Below, in pieces: positions 45,317-57,000 of a DNA stretch of 64,000 nt. Made by a program: the position numbers and the translations under genes. The notes beneath the pieces were generated by a model. It worked only from the letters and a program-made list of their open reading frames with translations, had not been told where the DNA came from and did not search any database. This stretch comes from Ciona intestinalis (taxonomy: Eukaryota > Chordata > Ascidiacea > Phlebobranchia > Cionidae), in the NCBI RefSeq assembly GCF_000224145.3, contig NC_020167.2, positions 4,350,991 to 4,414,990 of the forward strand, written 5' to 3'. Within the stretch, counting starts at the first letter, position 1; every line of letters starts with the position of its first letter.

Positions 45317-48300
45317 TTAAGACATTAGAACCCATGAAACCAGAGCCAGCATAACGGCAGCAAGTTTGAAACTTGCACTTAGGAAAGTAGCTCCACAGGT
45401 CTTTTGCGGAACAGAAGGACTGAAACCGGTAGACTGGCCAGTACATTGTCGGACAGCAGGCTGATGTGGCGTAGTTATAACCAACGGTGTGATCAGATTA
45501 TTGACCTATGTTTAAGAAAATGAAAAGTGATCTGTTTAAAGGTTTTGGTTGAAAATGTTTGATTGTAGTAGTGTGAGGGAAGGTGCTGGGACATCTTTAA
45601 TACAGAATATTTAAATATCGTGATCGTGTTTTGAACAATTAGCAACGGTCTATAGAAGTCGTGAGAATATAGTTTTATAATTCTTTGAATGTTGTTTGTT
45701 TACTACTAAATAGGACGAGAAAATAGAGTTAAAGGGTGCCCTGTACCCCTCATCCTACTGTATATAACTTTCACTGCTTTGTTTATAAAAAGGCCTAATT
45801 GTTTTTTAAATATTATATTAGCTTACGTTTGGTGGAATGTGGTCGTTATTTTTGCAGAACTGTTTTCTCATCACACTGGAAACTTTGGCACTAAACTCAT
45901 CGACGCTTGCTTCGTCCCATAGTTTCTGTAGAAAATAAACGAGTGTTATGAATACATTTAAACAGCAGCCTTGTTGTTATGTTAGCGTTTATATGTCCTT
46001 TTATGACTAATGTTTCACAGAGTATAAAATTTCTTGTTTTTCCTGTTTAGTTCTGCTTGGTTATTCGCTTAGTTTATGAAATGCCATTTCAGCGTTCTTT
46101 AAGCCGGTAGGTGGCGATATTAGACCGCAGTAAAAATGTTTGGTTGTGCATGGCGCAGGTGAACGATGCTCTGTATCGTCCACACTGTTTTGCATATTTA
46201 TTTATTTTTACAATATCTATTTTATATAAATATATTTTCCTATGGTTTTCCAATAGTAATGAGTTTTTCTCACAATAGTAAAAAATATAGGCGGGGTATC
46301 TTTAGCACATATTTAAATATCCTGATGGTGTTTTAAACATTTAACAACGGTCCATGGGAGTTGTGAGGATAAGGTTTTATAATTTAAATGTTTTTTTTGT
46401 TTACTACGAAATAGAAGAGGAAAATAGAATGAAAGGTGTACCATCCCCTCAGCATACTATTTGTTTAAACTGTAAATCGTTGGAACAAAATATAAGGTAG
46501 ATTTGTTTAATAGATTTTTATTACGTCACCTCGTTAAAAACTTGCTCCGCAGTTTTTCCAGCCATTGCCGGCGGAGCTCGCACCAAAATGTCAGCAAGGG
46601 ATCCATAGGGACCATTTGTAGAAGTAAACCTAAATCAAATGTATACCGAGATGTCTTATCTATGACCTTAAGCTTCGTCAGTCATGAACGTGATATATAT
46701 AAGGGATTTAGGTGCCGAAGCGTTATGCTTTATCATGGAGTGTCTAGTCAGAATTTATGCATATACATCAAAATGAAATATAACTCCCGCACTTACGTGA
46801 AATTGGTAATTCCCACTGTGCCCATGAGTGCATTTATTTCAGGCAGACTATCACAAACGCTGATCTGCAGCTTTGGGTAATACTGGACAAAAGAAAGGCA
46901 CATCTCATGGCTCGTAGATAAGCCCCCCTGTTTAAAATGAGTTTATCAACAAAAGAAATTGACCTCTAAAGTAAGCACCGATGGGCGTACCGAACGATTT
47001 TGTATGCCTTGTCACCCAGTTAAACCATTTCCATTAAAATCACAGTGAGCAATATGGAAATGAACTAAACTTGTTTTAAACAAATATTCAATCTGACGAA
47101 TGACATTTTACAAGTGAATGCCAACCTAAGATTTACCGTAAAATGGAAACGGATAAAGCATATTAGATTTTATAATTATTTTATGAGAACAGGGTAAAAA
47201 AACATGTCACGATAAACGTATCTGGTAATCAGAATAATTTTTTTGATATGTTTTATTATTTATTTTTGTCTATTGTGAAACTCAAAACTAATTTTAGAAA
47301 TTCTTACAATGGTAACGTTAGTTCGTTTCCCGATCGTTCGGTAGTTGCACACCATCTGTAAGCTATCGCCTTGTTTGATCACTCTTTCCTCGGCAAGGTA
47401 CCTCGCCTCTTGGAAATTAAAATCATAAGAATCGTCTTTGGATATTACGGGCAGCTCGACCCCGTTCCTAGCAATTCAAATGAAATCAATCGTGGAAATG
47501 GAGCGACCAATATTTTTAAAGATTGTATTGTACCTGATATGCTTGAGTTCAAGACTACGACCAACGACATGACTGTGCAGAAAGTTCGCAAATATTTTTA
47601 TGTCTGGGAAATTTTGCTCACGAAGTGCCTGTGGTAAACAAGTTTTTGGTTGTCAACAAGTTTTAAATATAAACTTGTTTTGCGAATTCTAATACTTATA
47701 ACATTAAGCGCACGTGGTGGCCGTCTGTATTACAGAAACACGTTTGGATAACATAAGTATTATGTGCTAAAGATATTTATATTACGAGACATTAGTATAG
47801 TCAGGGAAAAGAAATGGGACACCTTTTCATTCTATTTTTTTTGTCCAATTTGGCAGTAAACAAAGAACATTAAAATATCTATAAAACCGTTTATCTTAAC
47901 GGCTTACATAGACCGTTGTTAATTGTTTAAACACGATCAGCATATTTGGATATTACGTGTTAAATGTGTCCCATCTTCCCCCACTGTACTATATATATAT
48001 ATATACATGTTGTCCACAAATTTCCGTACCTCAGTAAGGCAGTTAGAACTGCATTCAGCAGGTGCAAGAAAAGACCTGGCGTTGGGGGGAATGATAAGTC
48101 TGTACGGATCTACTTTGTGGCCAACCTCCAACACTCCAGCGTCAAAAGTTCGCAGATTTTCGGTATACGTAAACCTCATAACAGACGAATCCACTATATC
48201 TACAGTTTAAAATTGCGTAGTATTGGAAATAATATGAATATATTTTTATCAAACCGATTAGTTTTAATTTGTGTCGGTTTAATACAGACAGTGCATGTGC

Positions 48301-51300
48301 TATAATTAAAAAAATGTTGTTTCGTTTCTATAGTTTGCCTTTACCCGATTTATATCGGACCTGGCTCTTTGGGTTTCTGAACACCAAGACAAATGAACAA
48401 AACACTTTAAAAAAGCGCCAATTGGTGCTCCTCCGAGCCTCCTAAATCTGCCAATGTAAACTTTACGTTTGATTTTTCAATAAATCGCAGGGCATGGCAC
48501 GTCTGCAGTCATCTTCATAAACTTAAACACGGCACCTCCTATCTACCCCGTTTGTGTAGACTGTAGAGGGAGATGTGATTGATTTACTATGGTAATTTAT
48601 GTGCATATATTGGTTGTTTGACGTGATATAACCTTGGCCAAGCTGCCAAGGGAAGATTTCCCATCCATTACCATTACAGCCCTTTTCGCCTACATTCGAG
48701 GAAGCGATATAGGCTTTAACATCTGGTAAGGTTCATGCGGTAGCACCCTGAGTGTTCGGTATAATAGGCAAATTTTGGTCCAAATCTCAGGTCTCATGGT
48801 GGCATGCCACACTGCAGAACCTTAACCCCGGTAGAATAAGTATATACCTGATCGAAGAGTAGGATTATCGTAATGCGTCTCCATTAAAATATATTTTGGA
48901 TCATCTGGAGTGCCAAGAGGGTAGCCAGCGTGATTTGGGTAAACCATAGGCTATAACAAAATAGGCCTGTTATTATAGTGAAAAGAAATCATACAGATAG
49001 CTTTGCAGTACATCGTGAAGTAAATTGTACATCCAAACAGGCCCATCTTTAAAATAAACATGACTTTTACGGCGAAATGTCTAAATTCGGTGAACTGTAA
49101 AAATTCGGCGAAATATGTATTTAAAGTCAGTCGATTGAACGACGAACAAAACAATTTAGAGACAAACAGAAGAAGTTTTTTTTTCTCTTTGGGAGAAAAT
49201 ATGGTGCACGCTGATACTATAGACAATCAATGTGGCGTGAAGACAAAATGTCAACGCTTGGTAATAATTAGGTATTTTGTAGGGTGGGAACGGGATATCT
49301 TTATTATATTCAAATATTCTGATTGTGTTTAAAACGATTACCAACGGTCTATGGGAGTCGCGAGAATATGGTTTTATGATTCTTTGAATGTTCTTGTTTA
49401 GTAATGGGACGAGAGAAGAACTATAGAACCGTATATCCTCACACGACTAAACCGTTGTGGATCGTTTAAAACACAATCGAGAAATTGGGATATTTTAAAG
49501 GTGTCCCATCTCACCTCACCCTGCTACATACTGAATACAGAACACGAATATTAAGTCATAAATTTGATAACCTTACCCCGCCACCGATATGCCACGCTGA
49601 TATAACGAGTTCACAGTTCCGAAAATCTTGCGGCATATTGGCAGTGTAACATTGAACATTTCTACCCACGACGGTCAAGTCCTGTATACAAAGAATTCAT
49701 ATTTAATAAGGTGGGGTAAATGACTTCCGCTAGCAAATACAATCCCATATTTCCTATTCGTGTTTTTAACAATTAACAACGCCCACTTAGAGTCGTGAAG
49801 ATAATTCTGTAAATATACTTTATTACCAAAATTGGACAATAAAAACGGAAGCATGGATTATCTTAAATAACCTAATATTTATATAAATTTTAAATATTAA
49901 AATTTGGTTAAAATGTACTTGCACGAGGCACGTGCCATATTATTTAAAATGGGATGAGGGCTCATGTCTTGTATTGTGTATATAACATTTATTTTATATT
50001 GAATAGTGGGGTGGGAGAAGACGGCACACCTTTAACACATAGTAGGGAGAGTTCTTGATCATGTTTAAACAGTTACAACGGTCTGTAGCATTCTTGAGGA
50101 TCTAGTTTTATATTTCATTATATTTTCTTTGTTTCCTATCAAATGAGACGGGAAAATAGAAACAAAAGATGTCCCATTTCCCCCATCCCACTATATGCGG
50201 TTTAATTTGCGGGTTCCGGAAAATCAGCATATATACCTGAGGTGCATTTAAACACTGGTACACGACAATATGGTGAACATTTTGCTCGTACCCAGCTTGA
50301 ATAATGGGTTCGACCTGTATAAAAAACTCTTAGTTAGTTAAATACGTGATGGTTAAGTATTACACGGGTTCATGCATATACCTTAATGTATGAAGCATAC
50401 CATAAACTGTGTAAGCAATTTGATATGTTTAGGTTATTATTAATATAGAGCAGGGTGGGGGGAGATGGGACACCTTTAGCACTGAATATAAAAATGGGTT
50501 GATCGTGCTTTAAGCACTTACCAACGGTTTATGGGAATCGTGGTGATAAGGTTTTAAAATTCTTTGAATCTGCTTGATTACTACCAAATTGAACGAAAAA
50601 ATGGAATGAAAAGGTGTCCCATTTTCCCCACCATACTATAAAACGACTACTTACTCGAACGATGTGATGCTTTTTGGTAAAATCTGGCAGTTTGAAAAGT
50701 CTGCAGTTGTAGTATGTATCCACAACTGGGACTTGTATACCTTCGTTGGATAAATCGAAATGTTGGTGCTGTTCGTTAGCCGGTACTGGACGCAGTACAC
50801 GAGACTCCAGCAGAATAACGCTTCTTGATCCTGTGTAATTTAAATGAATGCTGCGATTAATACGTTTTTGCTACTGTAGTGTTCATGCTCATTGTCTATA
50901 TTCATGCTATCATGTATCACGAAGTATTTGATATCTATGTATCGTATCACGTGATCGCTTAATAATTTATAACCACGTTATTAACTCGACTAAAAATATA
51001 CCGAACTAACTAAAGAATCCAGTCAAGTCTTTAAATGATAGAACTAGACAGTGGAACACTATAGCTACGGTAGGTCATTAGATTGCATTCCTGTACTGCA
51101 TTACAAGTTATATTGATAAATATTGCCAAATAAGTAAACGGGTGTTACGGCAAAACTCACTGTGTTAAAACATCACATATCTATGTCGTTATTTTTTCGA
51201 GAGAGCCTTTTTTATTGCAAAAAAACTATGCAACGTGTTTGTAACACAATAACATACAGTCATGGCCTACTAAAGATATCTTCAGTAGGCCATGATACAG

Positions 51301-52499
51301 TATACTTAAAAAACAGTGCAAAATCTAAATTCTTACCTCGGCGAACTGCTCCATGGTAGTCGCTGGCAACTATGTCGTCTCCTGTCGGATCTTCGAGTCC
51401 ATATCCGTAAATAATACGAGCGGTATCCGCCTACAGAAATTATTAGACCGTATATACAGCTAAATCTTAGGTATAGGGCTGTGCTGTTATAGACATAAGG
51501 TTTTCCACTAGTTGCGTTACATTTTCGTTTGCTGTTTATTTTTAATGTAACTATAATTAGCATAAAGGCAGGTGAAATTGCAAATGGTGGTCGTTGAATC
51601 GTACCACACAAAACCTAAAAATATAAGAAAATATAATTTAAAATTTCACTGCAAACCATATTTAAAAATAGTTTCCTAAAAAAAACAAACAGAAAAGAAA
51701 ATTTTCCCAGCAGTTTATAATTCTGTTTGAAAGACATTTGATACTGAAACATGCTGTGTACGAACTTACCGTTACAGGGCGATCTTGAGTCAACTCACAG
51801 CCAGCCAGTTGTCTTCGAAACTTAATAACCGTCCGTCCATTGCATTCAGAACCTTCTAGTAATTCTAAGTTTTCAATTGTATCTTTTGGTGGGAACGCGT
51901 TAGCAGTGGCGTGGCGGTCCTAAAAAAAACAATTTATATATTTTTTAAATCAAAAAAAATATATATATAAAAAAGAAAATTTGCACGTCGAAAAGTCTAG
52001 CTCAACATTATATACACCTTTAAACTATTCTGTTTATTCTTTAGTGAGAGTACATAGGTCATCAAAGGAGGATAAAAATAAATGTTTGCCGAAAAATCTA
52101 CATTTTATTTGCAAGCAATCCTAGTTAAATTTAAAAAAAGTCAATTTTACCGATAAATAAGCTTTTCCGTTTTTGACCCAACCAACAAATATATCAGATC
52201 CTGTCATTGCCCCAGCAGAAGATATACCGACCCCGATCCAGCCCAGAGTTTTTACATTCAACTGAAAAATAAAACAATAAAAAAATTAGATAAACATGCT
52301 TTTAATGCTGCGACTAAAACATAAACGTTTGTACCTCTAAAGTGATATGCGTGTCTGTAAACTTCCAAAACAGCCAAACATTTTGAGGACCATCCAGCGC
52401 AATATAGTGCGGAAAATTCTCTGACGCAGTGGGCGGAGTTTGACCCATGCAGAAATGAGCAGTACTCGCAAGAATCAGGCCAAGCACCAGCATATGCAT
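45317..52499 (-). CDS. moxd1: DOMON / copper type II ascorbate-dependent monooxygenase (MOXD1/DBH family)
   Basis: Fifteen exons give 641 residues: 52335-52499, 52151-52261, 51770-51919, 51337-51430, 50655-50830, 50237-50314, 49577-49681, 48848-48950, 48030-48199, 47534-47628, 47308-47467, 46797-46927, 46530-46629, 45827-45925, 45317-45505. A signal peptide (MHMLVLGLILASTAHFCMG) leads into a DOMON domain (about 25-150: NVWLFWKFTD, LGWIGVGISS). The catalytic halves follow: HHIVVYQC (His 246/247), METHYDNP (His 319) as the first copper site, FLHSH (His 402/404) and SHEMC (Met 478) as the second. All ligands known from DBH/PHM are therefore present. A hydrophobic C-terminus (KLAAVMLALVSWVLM) suggests membrane or GPI attachment. 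Length fits MOXD1 (about 610) rather than PHM. Such enzymes hydroxylate in the secretory pathway; the MOXD substrate is not established. A second ATG lies two codons downstream of the chosen start. Confidence 0.95.
45566..45764 (-). mobile_element. MITE copy in monooxygenase intron 14
   Basis: Ends TAGTAGTGTGAGGGAAGGTG and CCCTCATCCTACTGTATA; most of the intron between 45,505 and 45,827 is this element. Confidence 0.82.
46288..46461 (-). mobile_element. MITE copy in monooxygenase intron 13
   Basis: The left end is shortened (TAGGCGGGGTATCTTTAGCA), the right end reads CCCCTCAGCATACTAT. Confidence 0.72.
47798..47993 (+). mobile_element. MITE copy in monooxygenase intron 9
   Basis: Left end eroded (TAGTCAGGGAAAAGAAATGG), right end CCCCCACTGTACTATA running into a TA microsatellite that reaches almost to exon 9 (edge 48,030). 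Confidence 0.82.
49279..49529. mobile_element. Composite MITE, head-to-head halves
   Basis: The first half (to about 49,405) reads in minus orientation and ends at TAATGGGACGAGAGAAG; the second half (ACCGTATATCCTCACACGAC onward) repeats the same region in plus orientation and ends CACCCTGCTACATA. The result is a partial palindrome. Confidence 0.7.
49707..49870 (-). mobile_element. MITE remnant in monooxygenase intron 6
   Basis: AAGGTGGGGTAAATGACTTC at the left and a drifted centre (TTTTAACAATTAACAACGCC); the right end is not recognisable. Confidence 0.55.
50004..50195 (-). mobile_element. MITE copy in monooxygenase intron 6
   Basis: Ends TAGTGGGGTGGGAGAAGACG and TTCCCCCATCCCACTATA. It lies some 40 bp from exon 6 (edge 50,237). 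Confidence 0.85.
50446..50640 (-). mobile_element. MITE copy abutting the exon 5 donor
   Basis: Ends TAGAGCAGGGTGGGGGGAGA and TTCCCCACCATACTATA. Its right TIR ends 15 bp from the exon 5 edge at 50,655, so the splice donor region sits almost directly against the element. Confidence 0.87.
51260..51295. repeat. 36-bp near-perfect palindrome in monooxygenase intron 4
   Basis: TCATGGCCTACT and AGTAGGCCATGA flank a central AAGATATCTT, itself palindromic; only one base pair of the 36-bp palindrome is mismatched. Confidence 0.92.
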
Positions 52500-54019
52500 T
52501 TTATTTTCTCGTCAATCTATAACTTCAATATGTAGACTGCAGAGTGTGCGGTCTGTTCTTGCTTTTAAACGCTTTCCCGGGATTCGCCACTCTGGTGATG
52601 GAAGAAAAACGAAAAGAGGTGCAGAAAAAGAAGGGCATAAGAAAATCGACTTATAATGGATTTCCGAGTCTGTTACGCTTCACAGCAGCGGCTAAGATAA
52701 CATTAAATTCATCTGTGTTGTTTACGCATATATGTTATATATGTGGTAGGATATATTCTGATATTTTAAATAAATTTCCTATTACAAGATATGTAAATTC
52801 TTATTTTTCTTATCAAAAATTATATATTTTTATATAAATTAAACCCAAATTTATTTTTTAAAAGCCTGTAGTATACCTTGATGTATAAATTATTGAACTA
52901 AAACCAAATCTTTCCGAACAAAAACCTACAAAACTACAAAATTGGGTGAGCTATACAACAAGCAATTTAGAAATTTTATATTAATTGTATTCTGCAACTT
53001 GTAGTTAACCTGAAGCAGTTGTAATGATAGTTGGTTCTTACTTGACGGTATATACGATTGCGGCAGTGGGCATGACTACTTATTCAAGTACCGTACATGA
53101 CTTTATTCAAATGGAAACCTCGGACATCAGTTGAAAAAATTTAATGCTGCGCTGTAAGCTGGGTCACTCTGGTATGGCCCGCAGCCGGATTCAATACAGT
53201 TAAATATGCAAGTTAAAGCATAGCACAAAACTGCGATATCTCAAAAGGCGTTGACTGCGCTCACTCCATAAATAACTGCGTGTACGTAACATTTAACAAA
53301 CTGTACCGATTATTTGTTTCCGGTTTTACACAAAACAAATTGATAATCAGCTTGTGCGTCAACCTGAGCGAAATACAGATAATATTGATGCGTCAAACTA
53401 ATTCTACGGTAAAGGTATTCGAAATACGAGTAAAGAAATAACTCTAAATCCACCGAAATTAACAGACTGTGCTAGATTCCCCCCCCCAAAAGAAGTGCAG
53501 CGTATTATGTAGCTCTGTTCAATCCAAGAATTAAAACATAAAAGAAGAATTCAATATATACCAAATAAAAAAATGAAAATTGTGGTTTACTTGAATTTGC
53601 GATTTTGAAACGCATTTTTTGCAACTTAAAATCTTAACACTCATTGTTTTCACAAATGAAATGAAAATAATAAATCCCTAACATTCAATGCTGAATAATT
53701 GAACAATGATTATGTATAGTGCTAGGTTTATATTTCCGGTATTTTTTGTTTCTTTTTTCTCACTCTTTATAATGCTACTCAATCCGTGACGTCACCAATA
53801 CCAAAATGAGTGACCTAAAAATGCTACTATTTTAAACAAAACAATCAGAAATTGCAGATTGTACTATATTTGTATTTCTTGTTAAATTAACATTCAGATT
53901 CCATTACGCAATAATGTAACATAATTTCTTGGATATTGGGTATAGGGAAAATACTCATGTTATTTTGTAGAAGGTCAATATGGGGTAAGAGAAGACAATC
54001 ATCTCAAAGCAAGCTGAAA
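52500..54019. promoter_or_regulatory. Interval upstream of the monooxygenase and downstream of the CUB gene
   Basis: About 1.5 kb of AT-rich unique sequence that must hold the monooxygenase promoter and the CUB-gene 3' UTR. A TGACGTCA palindrome (CRE-type) lies at 53,787 and a run of nine or more C at about 53,490. No transposon and no further exon seen. Confidence 0.4.
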
Positions 54020-57000
54020 CTAATTAACACTGTTAAAACGACATCGGAATCCAGGTCGGTTTATAGAGCCATCAGATCTAAACACCAACGTCAACTGGCT
54101 CTCGTCAAAGAACCTGGCAAATGCTCGTTTCTCTCCACAGTATTTAGCTAACTGTGTACCGGATTCGGAACCTCTTTTGATGGTTAAACTGTCGAATGCG
54201 CAGCTAGGCTCACTGCCTTGTAAGCTGTAAAAAGTATAGAGAACTTAATTATAGGACATCCAGGTTTTCGTACTATATAGTACTACACAGTATATATATC
54301 AATACCAGTTTAAACCCCGTTATAGCTGCGCTCACATTTTGCAAACTAACTTGAACTATATTCTAATCAAAAGTATAGTAGGGTGGTGTAAGACAGGCCA
54401 CTTTTAGCATATAATATTTAAATATTCTGATCGTGTTTTAAACAATTAACCATGGTTTATGGGAGTTGTGAGAATACAGTTTTATAATTCTTTGCATATC
54501 TTTGTTTACGACCAAATGAGAAGAGAAAATAGAATGAAAATAGAATATCCCATCTTCCCCCACCCCACCATATATATATGAATTAATAACTCAAGTATAA
54601 GCAAGAAACACAATATTACTTAAAATCCATAAACGAGAGACTAATTCTGGTTGCGCCTGGTGGTTTGATAACATAGTTGTTTTCGGCATTACTGGGATAA
54701 AGCACCGGGTAGCTTGGTGACGTAATCTCCCCTGATGATGGGTAGTGGGTTCCTACAAAAGTTTGACACAGTATAAGAAAACTTTTTAGCGGTGGTAAAA
54801 GGTCATTTCAAATGTTTGCTTAAAAATAGTTGAGTAATCTGTTTACACTAAAAGTGGCTGTACACAGTATCCGGCATGCGAATTCGCTTGCGAAGTCGTA
54901 TGCAAACCCATTACCGAGTTCCGCATGCGGCAGCGAAATCCGGACAAAACCGACAAAACGGACGAATTCCGGACACTGTGTACAGCCACATTTACTCCGA
55001 AAACTGTAAGTCGGTCATATGTTAGAGTATGGTAAACGGGGCACCTTGGCATATAATACTTAAATCTTCAAATGGTCGTGTTTTTTAATTAATAACAGTC
55101 CATAAAAGTCGTAAGAATACGGTTTTAAAAATTGTTTGTTTACATTTAAATATGACAAGAAAATAGAATACAAAGATTCCCGTCTTCCCCGCCCTACTAT
55201 ATATTCTTCGGTTAAAACCCAATACTAGTAAACTTTCCTATAAATGGTATGTGGACTTGTATTTGCGTCCTACCTGTCACGTTGTACCGGACGTTAAATC
55301 CTGTCGTGGCAATACCCGTTACCAAACCCGTTTTAAATCTCATCGCAATGCACCCAAGAAGACAAGACAAATAAGGAGGTGCTGTGTCGCAATATTTACC
55401 AACCGAGCTTGCGGATGGCTGGCAGCTATCGTATATTTCAACGTACTCCGACCTTGTAAATTAAACACTTTGGTTTAATTCAATCATTTGATTAAAGAGA
55501 CCAGTAGGTCACAGAGAGATATATATATACGTACGGGCATTGGGGTTGGGAATGTAGATTAAAATCAAGGAATTGAAGACACACAGGGTTGTTCGGCGGC
55601 GAACTCGAAACGCTGTAATTGCAGGCGATATTTTCCGGGTAGTTGTTAGGGTAGCCGGGTGATTTTATCAAACCATTGCTACCAGGTGCTCCACCAAGAT
55701 TAAGTTGGTTGCATAAAGTTGGTTCTGTTTTAAACATTGTTAATGATCTGTTTGTCATACGTTTATGCGTGACGCTTTCTAATTAAAAATGGCTTTACCT
55801 GATATAATATACTTCAACCTAAAGCCTGGTCTATAAACACTTTGATCACTGAGAAACCGAATGTAAACATATTGCACCCCTGTTATAGTTTGTGTGGTTG
55901 GGAGGTGTACACCGCAATATCTCCTAGAAGTCGGTGACCAATTTCCGGAACCGCCAAGTCGGACGTCGACATAATCATGGCTGATATATAAAAAGTAATT
56001 AATTTTCGGTTAAACTGTTGACCGTGTCAAAAAGCTTACTTGCAGTTTGCGTCGAATTCCACGTTAAATGAAAGAAATTGCAACGTAATCATGCGGTTAG
56101 AATTCCCAGCGTTTATTCGGTATCTGCAGTCACTGAGCCCAGGGTAAGGGTTTGGGTAGTTGGGTGAGGTTATATAACCTATGCCTGTACCGCCACCAAG
56201 GGAGAGTTGGTCACAGGACGCGGGCGTACTTGCTGGTCGTACTGTATTATAGATATGGTGCATTAGAATAAATAATATCCTAAAGATTGAATATTTCACG
56301 ATTATACCCTAGTAGTCACTAGCCACCACATTTCACTAGAATATTCGACACATCTGTAAATTATGGAAAAATAAATCACGTTTGTATACGAACCCCAAGT
56401 TCTAAACATGAACCGAAATCCAGATGAAGGTACGGTATCATCTGTATGGTAGTGTATGAACATGTTCGGTGCTCTGCCGGTGACCATAAAAGATGTGTTT
56501 GTTCCGCAATACTTTCCAATCAAACGAGATGATGCATTTGGTCCTTCATAAACCGCGACGTAGTCATATCTGTTAAAATATAAGTGTAGAGGAAATCCCG
56601 TATATTAAACCTGTCCCGCTTGGCTAAACTCCTAATTTGTTAAACGTTATTTTCTGGGTGTTAACGAGTTAAATGTGTAACACATGTTGGCCAACACCAG
56701 AGTAAAGCAACTCATTGGCACGCACTGTGCCTTTCCAATTTAAATCGTTAAAGGTATATTCTAATGTCCTAGCCTGGCCGGAAAACGACAGTCGTTAAAC
56801 ACGGATGTTATGTTTTATACACCTTGTGACAGTAGATTAACTGTTACCTAGTATGTTACTTTGTAGGTGGTTTCTTTTGTAGGGACTCAAATTTTTATGT
56901 GTGTGTTTAACGTGTAGCAAAAGTTGGCTATTACTAAAGTAAAGCAACTCACTGGCAATCAGTGTGTCTTTCCAAGTTAAAATGTTGAAAGTTTACTCTA

